Made by a program: the position numbers and the translations under genes. Shown here in pieces: positions 35,296 through 45,013 of a stretch of DNA of 64,000 nucleotides (within the stretch, counting starts at the first letter, position 1; each line of letters starts with the position of its first letter). This stretch comes from Microbacterium paraoxydans (GTDB lineage Bacteria > Actinomycetota > Actinomycetes > Actinomycetales > Microbacteriaceae), in contig NZ_LT629770.1 of NCBI RefSeq assembly GCF_900105335.1, positions 434,001-498,000 on the forward strand. The letters are read 5' to 3'. The notes beneath the pieces are model-generated. The model was given only the letters and a program-made list of their open reading frames with translations, had not been told where the DNA came from and did not search any database.

Positions 35296-36135
35296 ATGAC
35301 CACTGTCCCCACCTTCCGCGCCCACAACGGCTTCGCCCTGCCGGCCCTCGGTCTCGGCACGTATCGGCTGAACGGCGACGCCGGGGCCGAGGCGGTCGCC
35401 CAGGCGCTCCGTGCGGGTTACCGACTCGTGGACTCGGCGTTCAACTACGAGAACGAGGGCTCCGTCGGGCGCGGCGTCGCGGCCTCCGGCGTCCCCCGCT
35501 CCGAGGTCATCGTGACGACGAAGCTCCCCGGACGGCACCATGCCCGCGCGACGGCGACCGCCAGCATCGAGGAGAGCCGATCCCGCCTCGGCCTCGACGC
35601 GACCGACCTGCACCTCATCCACTGGCCGAACCCGAGCCAGGACGAGTACGTCGAGGCATGGGCGGCTCTCGTGGACGCCCAGTCGCGCGGCGTCGTCCGC
35701 CAGATCGGCGTCTCGAACTTCCTCCCCGAGCATCTCGAGCGCATCGAACGGGAGACCGGGGTCCGGCCGGTCGTGAACCAGATCGAGGTGCACCCGTATT
35801 TCCCGCAGGAGGAGCAGCTGGCCTATCACCGGGAGCGCGGCATCCTCACCGAGGCCTGGAGCCCGCTGGGGCGTGCGCAGGCCCTCCTCGACGAGGATGT
35901 CGTCCGCGAGGTGGCCACCGCTCACGACATCACGCCCGCGCAGACCGTCCTCGCCTGGCACGTGGCCAGGGAGACGGTCGCGATCCCGAAGGCGTCGTCC
36001 GCAGAGCACCAGGCCGCGAACCTCGCCGCCGCCGCGGTCGTGCTCGACGACGCGGAGGTCGCCGCGATCACCGCACTCGGACGCGCGGACGGGCGCCTGT
36101 TCGACGGCGATCCCGCCGTGCACGAGGAGTCCTGA
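35296..36135 (+). CDS. Aldo/keto reductase
   Basis: 279-residue NADPH-dependent reductase of the AKR5-like bacterial group (2,5-diketo-gluconate reductase type). The catalytic tetrad is visible: Asp and Tyr in LVDSAFNYENEGSVG, Lys in TTKLPG, His in LHLIHWPNP. The cofactor site IPKASSAEHQAANLAA is near the C-terminus. AGGAG sits 6 nt before ATG 35296, and TACGCT about 30 nt upstream may be the -10. Natural substrate is unknown. It ends 11 bp from the convergent regulator gene. Confidence 0.92.
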   Translation: MTTVPTFRAHNGFALPALGLGTYRLNGDAGAEAVAQALRAGYRLVDSAFNYENEGSVGRGVAASGVPRSEVIVTTKLPGRHHARATATASIEESRSRLGLDATDLHLIHWPNPSQDEYVEAWAALVDAQSRGVVRQIGVSNFLPEHLERIERETGVRPVVNQIEVHPYFPQEEQLAYHRERGILTEAWSPLGRAQALLDEDVVREVATAHDITPAQTVLAWHVARETVAIPKASSAEHQAANLAAAAVVLDDAEVAAITALGRADGRLFDGDPAVHEES

Positions 36136-36146
36136 GCCGCGAAGGC

Positions 36147-36983
36147 TCAGACGCTCTGCGTGCCGAGTACGCGCAGGAACTCCAGCTTTTCAGCCGCCTC
36201 GCTCCCGGGCTGCGCCGTGAGGACGATGAGCGCCTGCGACTCGTCCTCCGTGAACAGCGCCTGACAGTCCACCTCGATCTCCCCCAGCTCCGGATGAACG
36301 ATCACCTTGTGCTGCTCGAAGCGACGGGCGACCTCGTGAGCCGCCCAGAGCTGCACGAACTCGGGGCTCCGTTCCGACAGATCCGCCACGATCTCCCCCG
36401 CCCGCGACCGCGCGCCCATCGTCCCGTACGCCGCGCGCAACGCCGCCACCAGCGCCCGTGACTGCCGGGGGTGATCGACTTCCCGGTATCGCCGCCGTTC
36501 CTCCCCCGGGCGCGCGAACCAGCGGTGGATGCCGCTCCGGTCGAGCCCGGTCAGCCCGCTCGCGTCTCCGATCAGCGCGCGCGAGGCGTCGTTCTGCACC
36601 AGCACCTCGTCGAGTGCCGAGACCACGAACGCCGGGGTGTCGTGCAGACGGTCGAGCACCCGGAGGATTCCGGGACGGACGTAGTCGGTGATCACCGCCC
36701 GATCGGGAGCGCTGAGCCCGCTGAGCCGGTAGAGGTAGTCACGCTCGTCCGAGGACAGCCGCAGCGCGCGGGCGAGGGCGGCGAGGATCTGGGGGCTCGG
36801 CTGCGGGCCCCGGCGCTGCTCCAGCCGCGTGTAGTAGTCCGTCGACATGGTCGCCAGCTGCGCGACCTCCTCCCGGCGCAGCCCGGCCGTCCGGCGACGC
36901 GGCCCCTCAGGCAGACCCACATCGGCGGGGCGGAGCGCCTCCCGACGGCGCAGGAGGAAGTCGGCCAGGGCATCGCGATCCAT
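36147..36983 (-). CDS. XRE/MmyB-type transcriptional regulator
   Basis: 278-residue regulator: an N-terminal XRE helix-turn-helix (residues about 30-80, with GLRREEVAQLATMSTDYYTR) and a C-terminal MmyB-like ligand-binding domain (SALDEVLVQNDASRALIG, HPELGEIEVDCQ). Family members commonly control a divergent short-chain dehydrogenase, and here the neighbour at 37084 is exactly that. It probably represses the intergenic promoter until a small ligand binds; this is inference from arrangement. Confidence 0.9.
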   Translation of the reverse strand: MDRDALADFLLRRREALRPADVGLPEGPRRRTAGLRREEVAQLATMSTDYYTRLEQRRGPQPSPQILAALARALRLSSDERDYLYRLSGLSAPDRAVITDYVRPGILRVLDRLHDTPAFVVSALDEVLVQNDASRALIGDASGLTGLDRSGIHRWFARPGEERRRYREVDHPRQSRALVAALRAAYGTMGARSRAGEIVADLSERSPEFVQLWAAHEVARRFEQHKVIVHPELGEIEVDCQALFTEDESQALIVLTAQPGSEAAEKLEFLRVLGTQSV

Positions 36984-37083
36984 CCGTGCAGTATCCCCCG
37001 GACGCGGGACGGGATCCAGGGACCGCCGATCCCCCGATCAGCCGTCTCTGGAACGGGGCCGGTACAGCGCCGAGGCTGAGGTC

Positions 37084-37848
37084 ATGGACATCACCGGAAA
37101 CACCATCTTCATCCCCGGCGCGACGAGCGGGATCGGTCTGGCACTGGCGCTCCGGCTGCAGGAGCGCGGCAACACCGTGATCGTCGGGGGACGCCGCGAG
37201 GACCGGCTGACCGCTATCGCTGCCGCGCATCCCGGGCTCCACACCGTCCGCATCGACATCGCGGACCCGGCGAGCATCGACGAGGCCGCGGCCGCGGTCC
37301 TCGCCGCACATCCGACGCTGAACGTGCTGATCACGATGGCGGGCATCATGCGCACGGAGGACTGGACCACGCCGGCCGGCTTCCTGTCCACCGCGGAGGA
37401 GACCGTCACGACGAACATCCTCGGCCCGATCCGTCTCATCGCCGCCTTCATCGAGCACCTGCGGGCCCAGCCGTCGGCGACCATCATGACCGTCTCCTCC
37501 GGTCTCGCCTTCGCGCCCCTGAAGGTCACGCCCACGTACAACGCGAGCAAGGCGGCGATCCACATGCTCAGCGAGTCGCTGCGGCTGCAGCTCGCGGGTA
37601 CGACCGTCGCGGTGCAGGAACTCGAGCCGCCCGCCGTGCGCACGGACCTCATGCCCGGGCATGCGGAGAACGAGGCCGCTCTGCCGCTCGACGCGTTCGT
37701 CGACGAGGTCATGACGCTCATCGAGACCCAGCCCGACGCGACCGAGATCCAAGTCGAGCGGGTGAAGTTCCTCCGCTACGGCGAGGCGCGGGGCGACTAC
37801 GACGAGGTCGTCACGGTCCTCAACCGCACGGATCCGCACGGCCGGTGA
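37084..37848 (+). CDS. Short-chain dehydrogenase, DltE-like
   Basis: 254-residue classical SDR. The cofactor motif FIPGATSGIGLALAL lies near the N-terminus, with GRREDRL favouring NADP. The catalytic Ser-Tyr-Lys are in TVSSGLAFAPLKVTPTYNAS followed by K. The C-terminal region EPPAVRTDLMPGH and LDAFVDEVMTLIE resembles DltE-type oxidoreductases. It is divergent from the MmyB-type regulator, with 100 bp between starts, and is followed by a hairpin terminator. Confidence 0.9.
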   Translation: MDITGNTIFIPGATSGIGLALALRLQERGNTVIVGGRREDRLTAIAAAHPGLHTVRIDIADPASIDEAAAAVLAAHPTLNVLITMAGIMRTEDWTTPAGFLSTAEETVTTNILGPIRLIAAFIEHLRAQPSATIMTVSSGLAFAPLKVTPTYNASKAAIHMLSESLRLQLAGTTVAVQELEPPAVRTDLMPGHAENEAALPLDAFVDEVMTLIETQPDATEIQVERVKFLRYGEARGDYDEVVTVLNRTDPHGR

Positions 37849-37851
37849 ACC

Positions 37852-37879
37852 CCGGTGGGGCGGACCGCCGCCCCACCGG
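37852..37879. terminator. Terminator between the SDR gene and lactate dehydrogenase
   Basis: Perfect 12-bp stem CCGGTGGGGCGG / CCGCCCCACCGG with a 4-nt loop between convergent genes. Confidence 0.75.
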
Positions 37880-37881
37880 CG

Positions 37882-38835
37882 TCACTCCTGCAGAGATGCG
37901 GCGACCGCGGTGAGCGCGTCGGCGGACTGCCGCAGCAGGTCGAGCTCGCGATCCGAGAACGCCGTCGTGCGGATCGGCACGGCCCCGGCGGCGCTGACGA
38001 TCGACGGCACGGACAGGGCGACGCCGTCGATCCCGTGGAAGTCGCGGAGAACCGTGCTCACGGGCATCACCGCATGCTCGTCCCGGAGGATCGCCTCCAC
38101 GATGCGCGCGCTGGAGAGCCCGATCGCGTAGTTCGTGGCGCCCTTCCCCTGGATCACCTTGTAGGCGGCGTCCCGGACGTCGACGGCGATCTCGTCCAGC
38201 TCCGCCAGTGTGAAGCGCGGGTGCTCCGGGGTCTCCCAGTCGAGGATCGGAACTGTGCCGATCGTCGCCCGCGACCAGAGCGGGAACTCGGTGTCGCCGT
38301 GCTCCCCGATGATGTGGGCGTGCACACTCGCCGTGGACACTCCCGCCCGCTCCCCCAGCTTCCAGCGCAGCCGGGAGGTGTCGAGGACCGTTCCGGAGGC
38401 GAAGATGCGCTCCGAGGGCAGGCCCGTCTCCTGCTGAGCGATGACGGTGAGCACATCGCACGGGTTCGTGACGATGACGTAGACCGCGTTCGGCGCGACG
38501 GACAGCAGCTCCGGCATCATGCGCCGGATGATGCCGGCGTTCACGCCGGCGAGCTCGGTGCGCGTCTGTCCCGGGTTCTGCTTCGCTCCCGCCGTGATGA
38601 CCACGACATGGGAACCGGCCGCCACCGAGATGTCGCTGCCCCCGATGATGTCGCTGCTGCCGGTGAACTGCGTCCCGTGCGCGAGGTCCAGCACCTCCGC
38701 CTCGACCTTCTCGGTCGCGATGTCGTAGAGGGCGACGTGGCGGGCCGAGCCGCGGATCAGAGCCGCGTAGGCGACGCTCGATCCGACGCTTCCGGCGCCG
38801 ACGACGGTGAGCTTCGAGTTCTCGATGATCTCCAT
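37882..38835 (-). CDS. ldh: L-lactate dehydrogenase
   Basis: 317-residue NAD-dependent enzyme interconverting pyruvate and L-lactate. NAD motif VVGAGSVGSSVAYAAL; DIATEKVEAEVLDLAHG; the mobile loop AGAKQNPGQTR with the substrate Gln (lactate rather than malate specificity) and Arg; TNPCDVLT; and the catalytic IIGEHGDTEFPLWS with His. ATG 38835 gives a normal-length N-terminus. Single-gene unit next to a convergent terminator. Confidence 0.95.
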   Translation of the reverse strand: MEIIENSKLTVVGAGSVGSSVAYAALIRGSARHVALYDIATEKVEAEVLDLAHGTQFTGSSDIIGGSDISVAAGSHVVVITAGAKQNPGQTRTELAGVNAGIIRRMMPELLSVAPNAVYVIVTNPCDVLTVIAQQETGLPSERIFASGTVLDTSRLRWKLGERAGVSTASVHAHIIGEHGDTEFPLWSRATIGTVPILDWETPEHPRFTLAELDEIAVDVRDAAYKVIQGKGATNYAIGLSSARIVEAILRDEHAVMPVSTVLRDFHGIDGVALSVPSIVSAAGAVPIRTTAFSDRELDLLRQSADALTAVAASLQE

Positions 38836-38899
38836 GCGCCCATCCTGACAGCGCGAGCGCCGCGACGGCAGGGGTGTCGCCGGGAGAATCGCGGGCTCG

Positions 38900-39787
38900 T
38901 CAGATCGCGGCGGCGACCGCTTCGGCTGCTGTGCGATGGGTGAACCGGAAGCCGGACTGCTGCAGCGCCTCGGGCCGCACATCGGCATCCGGGAGCAGCA
39001 AGGATTCGGCGGCGTCGCCGAGAGCGAGGCGCAGGGCCCACCGGGGGGCGGGCACCCAGAACGGCCGGTGCATCCGCTGCGCGAGCGCGCGACCGATGTC
39101 GTTCGCGGACGCCCGGGTGGGCCCGGTGAGGTTGACCGGCCCCGCGAGCTTCTCATCGAGGACATGGCGGATACCGCGCACCTCGTCGTCCAAGGAGATC
39201 CACGGCCAGATCTGCGTACCCGGCCCCAGCGGGCCGGCGACGCCGAGCTTCGTCAGCGTGATCATCGGCCGGAGCACACCCCGGCGGTGGATGACGGGTG
39301 CCGTCCGCAGCAGGGCGACCCGCGTGTGGTCCTCGGCCCGCCGCGCCGCGGTCTCCCAGCGCACCGTGAGGTCGGCGAGGAAGGTGCTCCCGGGGCCGGA
39401 GTGCTCGGTGAGCACCTCGCCGGGCGCCGACCCGTAGTAGCCCACGGCGGAGGCGGAGAGGAAGGCGGGCGCGTCGGTGCGCAGGGCGCGCAGAGCGGTG
39501 GTGAGCGTGTTCGTCGCGTCGAGCCGCGATTCGACGAGCTGGCGACGGTACCCACGCGTCCACGGCAGCCGGCCGACGCTCGCACCCCCGAGGGCGACGA
39601 CGGCCTCCGCCCCGGCGAGTACGTCGGGATCCAGGGACGCCTCCCCCGGAGCCCACTCGATCTCGCCCTCCGCCTGCGGGGGACGTCGCACGAGGGTGCT
39701 CACCTCGATGCCGTCCGCCCGCAGGGAGGCGGCGAGAGCAGAACCGATGAGGCCTGATGCCCCGCTGATGACGATGCGTCGCGTCAT
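38900..39787 (-). CDS. TIGR01777 family (SDR39U1-like) epimerase protein
   Basis: 295-residue atypical extended SDR. NAD(P) motif VISGASGLIGSALAASLRAD; the middle SASAVGYYGSAPGEVLTE includes the Tyr-x-x-x region typical of this family. PWISLDDEVRGIRHVL and the C-terminal DUF1731-like segment VPAPRWALRLALGDAAESLL complete the match. Members are linked to cell-division or epimerase functions, but no reaction is established. GGGGAG precedes ATG 39787. The tRNA-Val gene lies 28 nt upstream on the same strand. Confidence 0.9.
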   Translation of the reverse strand: MTRRIVISGASGLIGSALAASLRADGIEVSTLVRRPPQAEGEIEWAPGEASLDPDVLAGAEAVVALGGASVGRLPWTRGYRRQLVESRLDATNTLTTALRALRTDAPAFLSASAVGYYGSAPGEVLTEHSGPGSTFLADLTVRWETAARRAEDHTRVALLRTAPVIHRRGVLRPMITLTKLGVAGPLGPGTQIWPWISLDDEVRGIRHVLDEKLAGPVNLTGPTRASANDIGRALAQRMHRPFWVPAPRWALRLALGDAAESLLLPDADVRPEALQQSGFRFTHRTAAEAVAAAI

Positions 39788-39814
39788 TGCGCTCCCCGCT
39801 GCAAACGTTACGGG

Positions 39815-39887
39815 TGGGCCCTGCCGGGATCGAACCGACGACATCCACGGTGTAAACGTGGCGCTCTACCAGCTGAGCTAAAGGCCC
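39815..39887 (-). tRNA. tRNA-Val (anticodon TAC)
   Basis: 73-nt cloverleaf on the minus strand: acceptor GGGCCTT/AGGGCCC with G-U, D-arm with AGCTCAGCTGGTAGAGC, anticodon arm CCACG-TTTACAC-CGTGG giving TAC, and T-arm GGTTCGATCCC. CCA is not encoded. It reads GUA valine codons. Confidence 0.96.
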
Positions 39888-39941
39888 TGGTGCGCTCAGT
39901 CTATCCGGGTGCGGATGCGCACCCGTGTCGTGGAAGAGGGA

Positions 39942-39947
39942 TAGGCT
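39942..39947 (+). promoter_or_regulatory. Candidate -10 TAGGCT of aceE
   Basis: TAGGCT about 94 nt before the aceE start, downstream of an 8-bp hairpin at 39906-39925. This would give a leader of roughly 87 nt. Confidence 0.4.
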
Positions 39948-40040
39948 GAGGTCGGCGCGCGTTGTGCACGGCCGACAAGGCTGCCCGTGTCGCTTCCCGT
40001 TTCCTTGGCATGACCTGCCAGCTTGACGAAAGGTTCCCCC

Positions 40041-42767
40041 GTGACCGTCCACGACCAGGATCCGTACTCTCAGGGCCCCCTCGACAGCGATCCGGAAGAG
40101 ACCGGTGAGTGGCAGCAGTCGCTCGACGAGCTGGTGGACGCCAAGGGCCACGGCCGCGGGCGCGAGATCATGCTCAGCCTGCTCAAGCGCTCCAAGGAAC
40201 TGCACCTGAACGTGCCGATGGTTCCGACCACCGACTACATCAACACCATCGCCCCGGAGAACGAGCCCGAGTTCCCCGGCGACGAGGAGATCGAGCGGCG
40301 TTACCGCGCCTGGATCCGTTGGAACGCCGCCATCACGGTGCACCGCGCCCAGCGCCCCGGGATCGGCGTCGGCGGTCACATCTCCACCTACGCGTCCTCC
40401 GCGGCGCTGTACGAGGTGGGCTTCAACCACTTCTTCAAGGGCGCGGACCACCCCGGTGGCGCCGACCAGATCTTCATCCAGGGCCACGCCTCCCCCGGCA
40501 CCTACGCCCGCTCCTTCCTCGAGGGTCGCCTCACCGAGGACCAGCTCGACGGCTTCCGCCAGGAGAAGTCGCACGCGCCGAACGGCATCCCGTCGTACCC
40601 GCACCCGCGCCTGATGCCGGAGTACTGGCAGTTCCCGACGGTGTCCATGGGTCTCGGCCCGATCAACGCCATCTACCAGGCGATGTCGAACAAGTACCTC
40701 GAGAACCGCGGGATCAAGGACACCTCGCAGTCGCACGTCTGGGCGTTCCTCGGCGACGGCGAGATGGACGAGGTCGAGAGCCGCGGCCAGCTCCAGGTCG
40801 CCGCGAACGAGGGCCTCGACAACCTCACCTTCGTCGTCAACTGCAACCTGCAGCGTCTCGACGGCCCGGTGCGCGGCAACGGCAAGATCGTCCAGGAGCT
40901 CGAGTCGTTCTTCCGCGGCGCGGGCTGGAACGTCATCAAGGTGGTCTGGGGCCGTGAGTGGGACGACCTGCTCGCCCGCGACACCGAGGGTGCACTGCTC
41001 AACCTCATGAACGTCACGCCCGACGGCGACTACCAGACGTACAAGGCCGAGTCCGGGGCCTACATCCGCGAGCACTTCTTCGGCCGCGACGAGCGCGCCG
41101 CCGCGCTCGTCAAGGACTACTCCGACGACGACATCTGGAACCTCAAGCGGGGTGGCCACGACTACCGCAAGGTGTACGCCGCGTTCAAGGCCGCGACCGA
41201 GCACAAGGGCAAGCCGACCGTCATCCTCGCGAAGACCGTCAAGGGCTACGGGCTCGGCCCGCAGTTCGAGGGCCGCAACGCGACCCACCAGATGAAGAAG
41301 ATGACGCTGGACAACCTCAAGACGTTCCGCGACGCGATGCACATCCCGATCACGGACGCGCAGCTCGAGGAGAACCCGTACCTGCCCCCGTACTACAACC
41401 CGGGACCGCAGGACGAGACGATCCAGTACATGCTCGAGCGCCGCAAGGCCCTCGGCGGCTTCCTCCCGGAGCGCCGCTCGACGCACGTCGGCCTCTCCCT
41501 TCCCGAGGAGAACGCCTACGCGCTGCCGAAGAAGGGCTCCGGCACGCAGGAGATCGCCACGACCATGGCGTTCGTCCGCCTGTTGAAGGACCTGCTGCGC
41601 TCGAAGGAGTTCGGCCACCGCATCGTGCCGATCATCCCCGACGAGGCGCGCACGTTCGGCATGGACGCGTACTTCCCGACCGCGAAGATCTACAACCCCA
41701 ACGGCCAGCACTACACGTCGGTCGACCGGGAGCTGCTGCTCGCCTACAAGGAGAGCCCGCAGGGACAGATCGTCCACGTCGGCATCAACGAGGCCGGTGC
41801 TCTCGCGGCATTCACCGCCGCGGGCACGTCGTACGCGACGCACGGCGAGCCGCTCATCCCGATCTACATCTTCTACTCGATGTTCGGCTTCCAGCGCACC
41901 GGCGACGCCCAGTGGGCCGCCGGCGACCAGATGGCGCGCGGCTTCATCATCGGCGCCACGGCCGGCCGCACCACCCTCACGGGTGAGGGCCTCCAGCACG
42001 CCGACGGGCACTCGCACCTGCTCTCCTCGACCAACCCGGCGACGGTCTCCTACGACCCGGCGTACGGCTATGAGATCGCGCACATCATGCGCTCCGGTCT
42101 CGAGCGCATGTACGGCGGGCAGCACGAAGACCCGAACGTCATGTACTACCTCACGGTGTACAACGAGCCGATGGTCCAGCCCGCGGAGCCGGCCGACGTG
42201 GATGTGGACGGCATCGTCCGCGGCATCCACCGCGTCTCCGTCGGCGAGGGCGACGGCCCCCGCGCCCAGCTCTTCGCCTCCGGCGTCGGCCTGCCGTGGG
42301 CGCTCGAGGCCCAGGAGCTGCTGAAGAAGGACTGGGGTGTCGTCGCCGACGTGTGGTCGGTCACCTCGTGGACCGAGCTGCGCCGCGACGGCCTCGCCGC
42401 CGACGAGCACAACTTCCTCCACCCGGACCAGGAGCCGCGCACCGCGTACCTCACGCAGAAGCTCCAGGGCGCCGAGGGTCCCGTCGTCGCGGTCAGTGAC
42501 TTCATGCACGCCGTGCAGGACCAGATCCGCCCGTGGGTCCCGAACCGCTTCGCCACGCTCGGCGCCGACGGCTTCGGCTTCTCGGACACCCGTGCCGCGG
42601 CCCGCCGCTTCTTCAAGATCGACGGACCGTCGATCGTCGTGCGCACGCTGCAGGCGCTGGCCGAGGAGGGCAAGGTCGAGCGCGGCCTCTCCGCCCAGGC
42701 CATCGAGAAGTACCGCCTGCACGACGTGAACGCCGGCACGAGCGGCAACGCAGGCGGCGAAAGCTGA
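40041..42767 (+). CDS. aceE: Pyruvate dehydrogenase E1, homodimeric type
   Basis: 908-residue thiamine-diphosphate enzyme decarboxylating pyruvate and acetylating the E2 lipoyl group. The ThDP motif starts at [14 protein letters not shown] and ends around [15 protein letters not shown]. Also visible are [20 protein letters not shown] near the N-terminus and [20 protein letters not shown] in the middle domain. GTG 40041 has GAAAGG 7 nt upstream; an in-frame TTG at 40023 is less likely. Its E2 and E3 partners are encoded at 8.8-12 kb. The fatty-acid regulator fasR begins 8 nt after its stop. Confidence 0.97.
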   Translation: MTVHDQDPYSQGPLDSDPEETGEWQQSLDELVDAKGHGRGREIMLSLLKRSKELHLNVPMVPTTDYINTIAPENEPEFPGDEEIERRYRAWIRWNAAITVHRAQRPGIGVGGHISTYASSAALYEVGFNHFFKGADHPGGADQIFIQGHASPGTYARSFLEGRLTEDQLDGFRQEKSHAPNGIPSYPHPRLMPEYWQFPTVSMGLGPINAIYQAMSNKYLENRGIKDTSQSHVWAFLGDGEMDEVESRGQLQVAANEGLDNLTFVVNCNLQRLDGPVRGNGKIVQELESFFRGAGWNVIKVVWGREWDDLLARDTEGALLNLMNVTPDGDYQTYKAESGAYIREHFFGRDERAAALVKDYSDDDIWNLKRGGHDYRKVYAAFKAATEHKGKPTVILAKTVKGYGLGPQFEGRNATHQMKKMTLDNLKTFRDAMHIPITDAQLEENPYLPPYYNPGPQDETIQYMLERRKALGGFLPERRSTHVGLSLPEENAYALPKKGSGTQEIATTMAFVRLLKDLLRSKEFGHRIVPIIPDEARTFGMDAYFPTAKIYNPNGQHYTSVDRELLLAYKESPQGQIVHVGINEAGALAAFTAAGTSYATHGEPLIPIYIFYSMFGFQRTGDAQWAAGDQMARGFIIGATAGRTTLTGEGLQHADGHSHLLSSTNPATVSYDPAYGYEIAHIMRSGLERMYGGQHEDPNVMYYLTVYNEPMVQPAEPADVDVDGIVRGIHRVSVGEGDGPRAQLFASGVGLPWALEAQELLKKDWGVVADVWSVTSWTELRRDGLAADEHNFLHPDQEPRTAYLTQKLQGAEGPVVAVSDFMHAVQDQIRPWVPNRFATLGADGFGFSDTRAAARRFFKIDGPSIVVRTLQALAEEGKVERGLSAQAIEKYRLHDVNAGTSGNAGGES

Positions 42768-42774
42768 GCCCTCG

Positions 42775-43995
42775 GTGACAGCTGCCTCCGCCGCCGGCAT
42801 GGACAAGGCCGCCACGCTCACCTGGCTGCGCCGGATCTCCGGCGACATCGCCACGGTGACGATCAAGCGGCTGGAGGACACCCTCCCCTGGTACGCCGAC
42901 ATGCCACCGGCCCGCCGCTCCGCGGTCGGGCTGGTGGCGCAGGCGGGCATCACCTCGTTCATCCAGTGGTACGACGACCCGACGTCCACCCCGTGGATCG
43001 CCGCGGACATCTTCGCCGCCGCTCCCCGTGAGCTGCTGCGGAGCGTGAGTCTGCAGCAGACCCTCCAGCTCATCCGCGTCACGGTCGAGGTGACCGAGGA
43101 ACGGGTGGCGGGCAAGGGCGAGCACCTTCGCGAGGCCATCCTGCTCTACTCGCGGGACGTGGCCTTCGCCGCCGCCGACGTCTACGCGCGCGCCGCCGAG
43201 GCCCGCGGCCTCTGGGACGCGCGGCTCGAGGCGCTCGTCGTCGACTCGATCCTCACGGGCGAGGCCGACGAGGAGCTTCCCAGCCGGATCGCCGCTCTCG
43301 GGTGGCACGGCCACGGAGAGGTCGCGGTCCTCGTGGGCACCACGCCTCCGCAGTTCGACGTCGACCTCGTGCGTCGTACGGCGCGCAAGCTGGCGGTCGA
43401 CGTCCTCATCGGCGTGCAGGGCTCGCGCCTCGTGCTCGTGCTCGGACGCGCGCGCGTCGAGGGCCAGGAGGGCGAGGACGAGGAGCTCGGGTTCCAGGAG
43501 ATCGCGGCCCGTCTGGAGCCGTCGTTCGGCCCGGGGTTCGTCGTGCTGGGGCCGGCTGTGGCTGCCCTCGTCGACGCCAGCCAGAGCGCGCGTGCGGCTC
43601 TGGCCGGATTCGCGGTGGCCCGCGCCTGGCGCAGCGCACCGCGGCCCGTCGAAGCCGACGACCTGCTCCCGGAGCGCGCCCTCGCCGGCGACCCTCTCGC
43701 GAAGCAGACCCTCATCGAGCGCATCTACCGCCCGCTGCAGGCACACTCGACCGACCTCGTCACGACGCTCTGGAGCTATCTCGACAACGGCCGTTCCCTC
43801 GAGGCGACGGCCCGCGAGCTCTTCGTGCATCCGAACACCGTCCGCTACCGCCTGAAGCGGGTGAGCGAGGTCATCGGGTGGGACGCGACCGGGCCCCGCG
43901 AGGCGCTCATCCTGCAGACGGCGCTCATCCTCGGCTCCATCGGGGCCGCGGAGCAGGTACGCCGCCGTCCTCCGCTGCGCCGCCCTCCGCGCTGA
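42775..43995 (+). CDS. fasR: FasR-like PucR-family activator of fatty acid synthesis
   Basis: 406-residue regulator with a PucR-type C-terminal helix-turn-helix (RSLEATARELFVHPNTVRYR, about residues 340-380) and a GGDEF-like degenerate middle region. Position just upstream of fabD-fabH-acpP-fabF matches FasR of Streptomyces coelicolor, which activates that operon. GTG 42775 is assumed; ATG 42799 is an alternative, and neither has a good ribosome site. Closeness to aceE (8 nt) suggests cotranscription, tying acetyl-CoA supply to fatty-acid synthesis. Confidence 0.85.
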   Translation: MTAASAAGMDKAATLTWLRRISGDIATVTIKRLEDTLPWYADMPPARRSAVGLVAQAGITSFIQWYDDPTSTPWIAADIFAAAPRELLRSVSLQQTLQLIRVTVEVTEERVAGKGEHLREAILLYSRDVAFAAADVYARAAEARGLWDARLEALVVDSILTGEADEELPSRIAALGWHGHGEVAVLVGTTPPQFDVDLVRRTARKLAVDVLIGVQGSRLVLVLGRARVEGQEGEDEELGFQEIAARLEPSFGPGFVVLGPAVAALVDASQSARAALAGFAVARAWRSAPRPVEADDLLPERALAGDPLAKQTLIERIYRPLQAHSTDLVTTLWSYLDNGRSLEATARELFVHPNTVRYRLKRVSEVIGWDATGPREALILQTALILGSIGAAEQVRRRPPLRRPPR

Positions 43996-44022
43996 CCCGC
44001 CCGACGCATTCTGTGCGCCACA

Positions 44023-44047
44023 CACAAGGGTTCCGCGCAATCTTGTG
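44023..44047. promoter_or_regulatory. Inverted repeat upstream of fabD, candidate FasR operator
   Basis: CACAAG-n13-CTTGTG lies 45 bp before the fabD start, upstream of a CAGACT hexamer at 44081-44086. It is the only clear dyad in the fasR-fabD gap. Binding by FasR is inferred. Confidence 0.35.
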
Positions 44048-44092
44048 ATGGATCATCCACCGTTCTGCCGCGATCGTTGGCAGACTGGGTGG

Positions 44093-45013
44093 GTGATTGT
44101 CGTCGTCTGCCCTGGACAGGGCTCGCAGACCCCCGGATTCCTCGCCCCCTGGCTCGAGCTCGACGGAGTGGAGGAGCGTCTCGCCGCCTACTCCGAGGCC
44201 GCGCAGCTCGATCTCCGCGCGCACGGCACCGAGTCGGACGCGGACACCATCCGCGACACCCGGGTCGCCCAGCCGCTGATCGTGGCCGCCTCCCTCGTCG
44301 CCGGTGACGCCCTCGTGGCCGCCGCCGGCCGCCGCGCCGACGGCATCGCCGGGCACTCCGTCGGGGAGATCGCGGCGCTCGTCGGCAGCGGCGTGCTGGA
44401 CGCCGAGACGGGCATGCGCCTCGTCGGCATCCGCGGGCGGGCGATGGCCGATGCCGCCGCCCAGACCCCGACGGGGATGAGCGCGGTGCTCGGCGGCGAT
44501 GAGGAGACGCTCCTCGCCCGCCTCGCCGAACTCGGCCTCGCCCCGGCGAACTTCAACGGCGGCGGGCAGATCGTCGTCGCCGGTCCCCTTCCGGCCCTGG
44601 CCGCTCTCGCCGAGGAGCCGGTCAAGGGCACGCGCGTGGTGCCGCTCCAGGTGGCCGGCGCGTTCCACACCGACTACATGGCCTCCGCCGTCTCGACCCT
44701 CCGCGACGCGGTCGCCGACGTGCAGCCGTCCGACCCCGAGATCACGCTCTGGACCAACCGTGACGGCTCGGTCGTGACCGACGGAGCGACGGCGCTCGAC
44801 TACCTCGTCGACCAGGTCTCCTCCCCCGTCCGGTGGGACCTCTGCATGACCTCGTTCGCCGACGCCGGGGTGACCGGCGTCATCGAGCTCGCCCCCGCGG
44901 GCGCCCTCGTCGGCCTCGCCAAGCGCGGCCTGCGCGGCGTACCCACGGTCGCCGTGAAGACCCCCGAAGACCTCGAAGCCGCCGTCGCGCTGCTGAACGG
45001 AGAAGCCGCATGA
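44093..45013 (+). CDS. fabD: Malonyl-CoA:ACP transacylase
   Basis: 306-residue acyltransferase that loads malonyl onto ACP. N-terminal VVCPGQGSQTPGFLAPWL, active-site GHSVGEIAALVG with the catalytic Ser, and GAFHTDYMASAV with the catalytic His. GTG 44093 gives the normal N-terminus (VIVVVCPGQGS). It lies 6 nt after CAGACT, so it may be leaderless. The stop overlaps fabH by ATGA. First gene of the fab operon. Confidence 0.95.
   Translation: MIVVVCPGQGSQTPGFLAPWLELDGVEERLAAYSEAAQLDLRAHGTESDADTIRDTRVAQPLIVAASLVAGDALVAAAGRRADGIAGHSVGEIAALVGSGVLDAETGMRLVGIRGRAMADAAAQTPTGMSAVLGGDEETLLARLAELGLAPANFNGGGQIVVAGPLPALAALAEEPVKGTRVVPLQVAGAFHTDYMASAVSTLRDAVADVQPSDPEITLWTNRDGSVVTDGATALDYLVDQVSSPVRWDLCMTSFADAGVTGVIELAPAGALVGLAKRGLRGVPTVAVKTPEDLEAAVALLNGEAA

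Noticed and set aside
39788..43139. Over 1000-codon minus-strand open frame opposite aceE and fasR
   Set aside because: High-GC shadow of real genes; the translated product is low-complexity Val/Gly/Arg and overlaps the tRNA.
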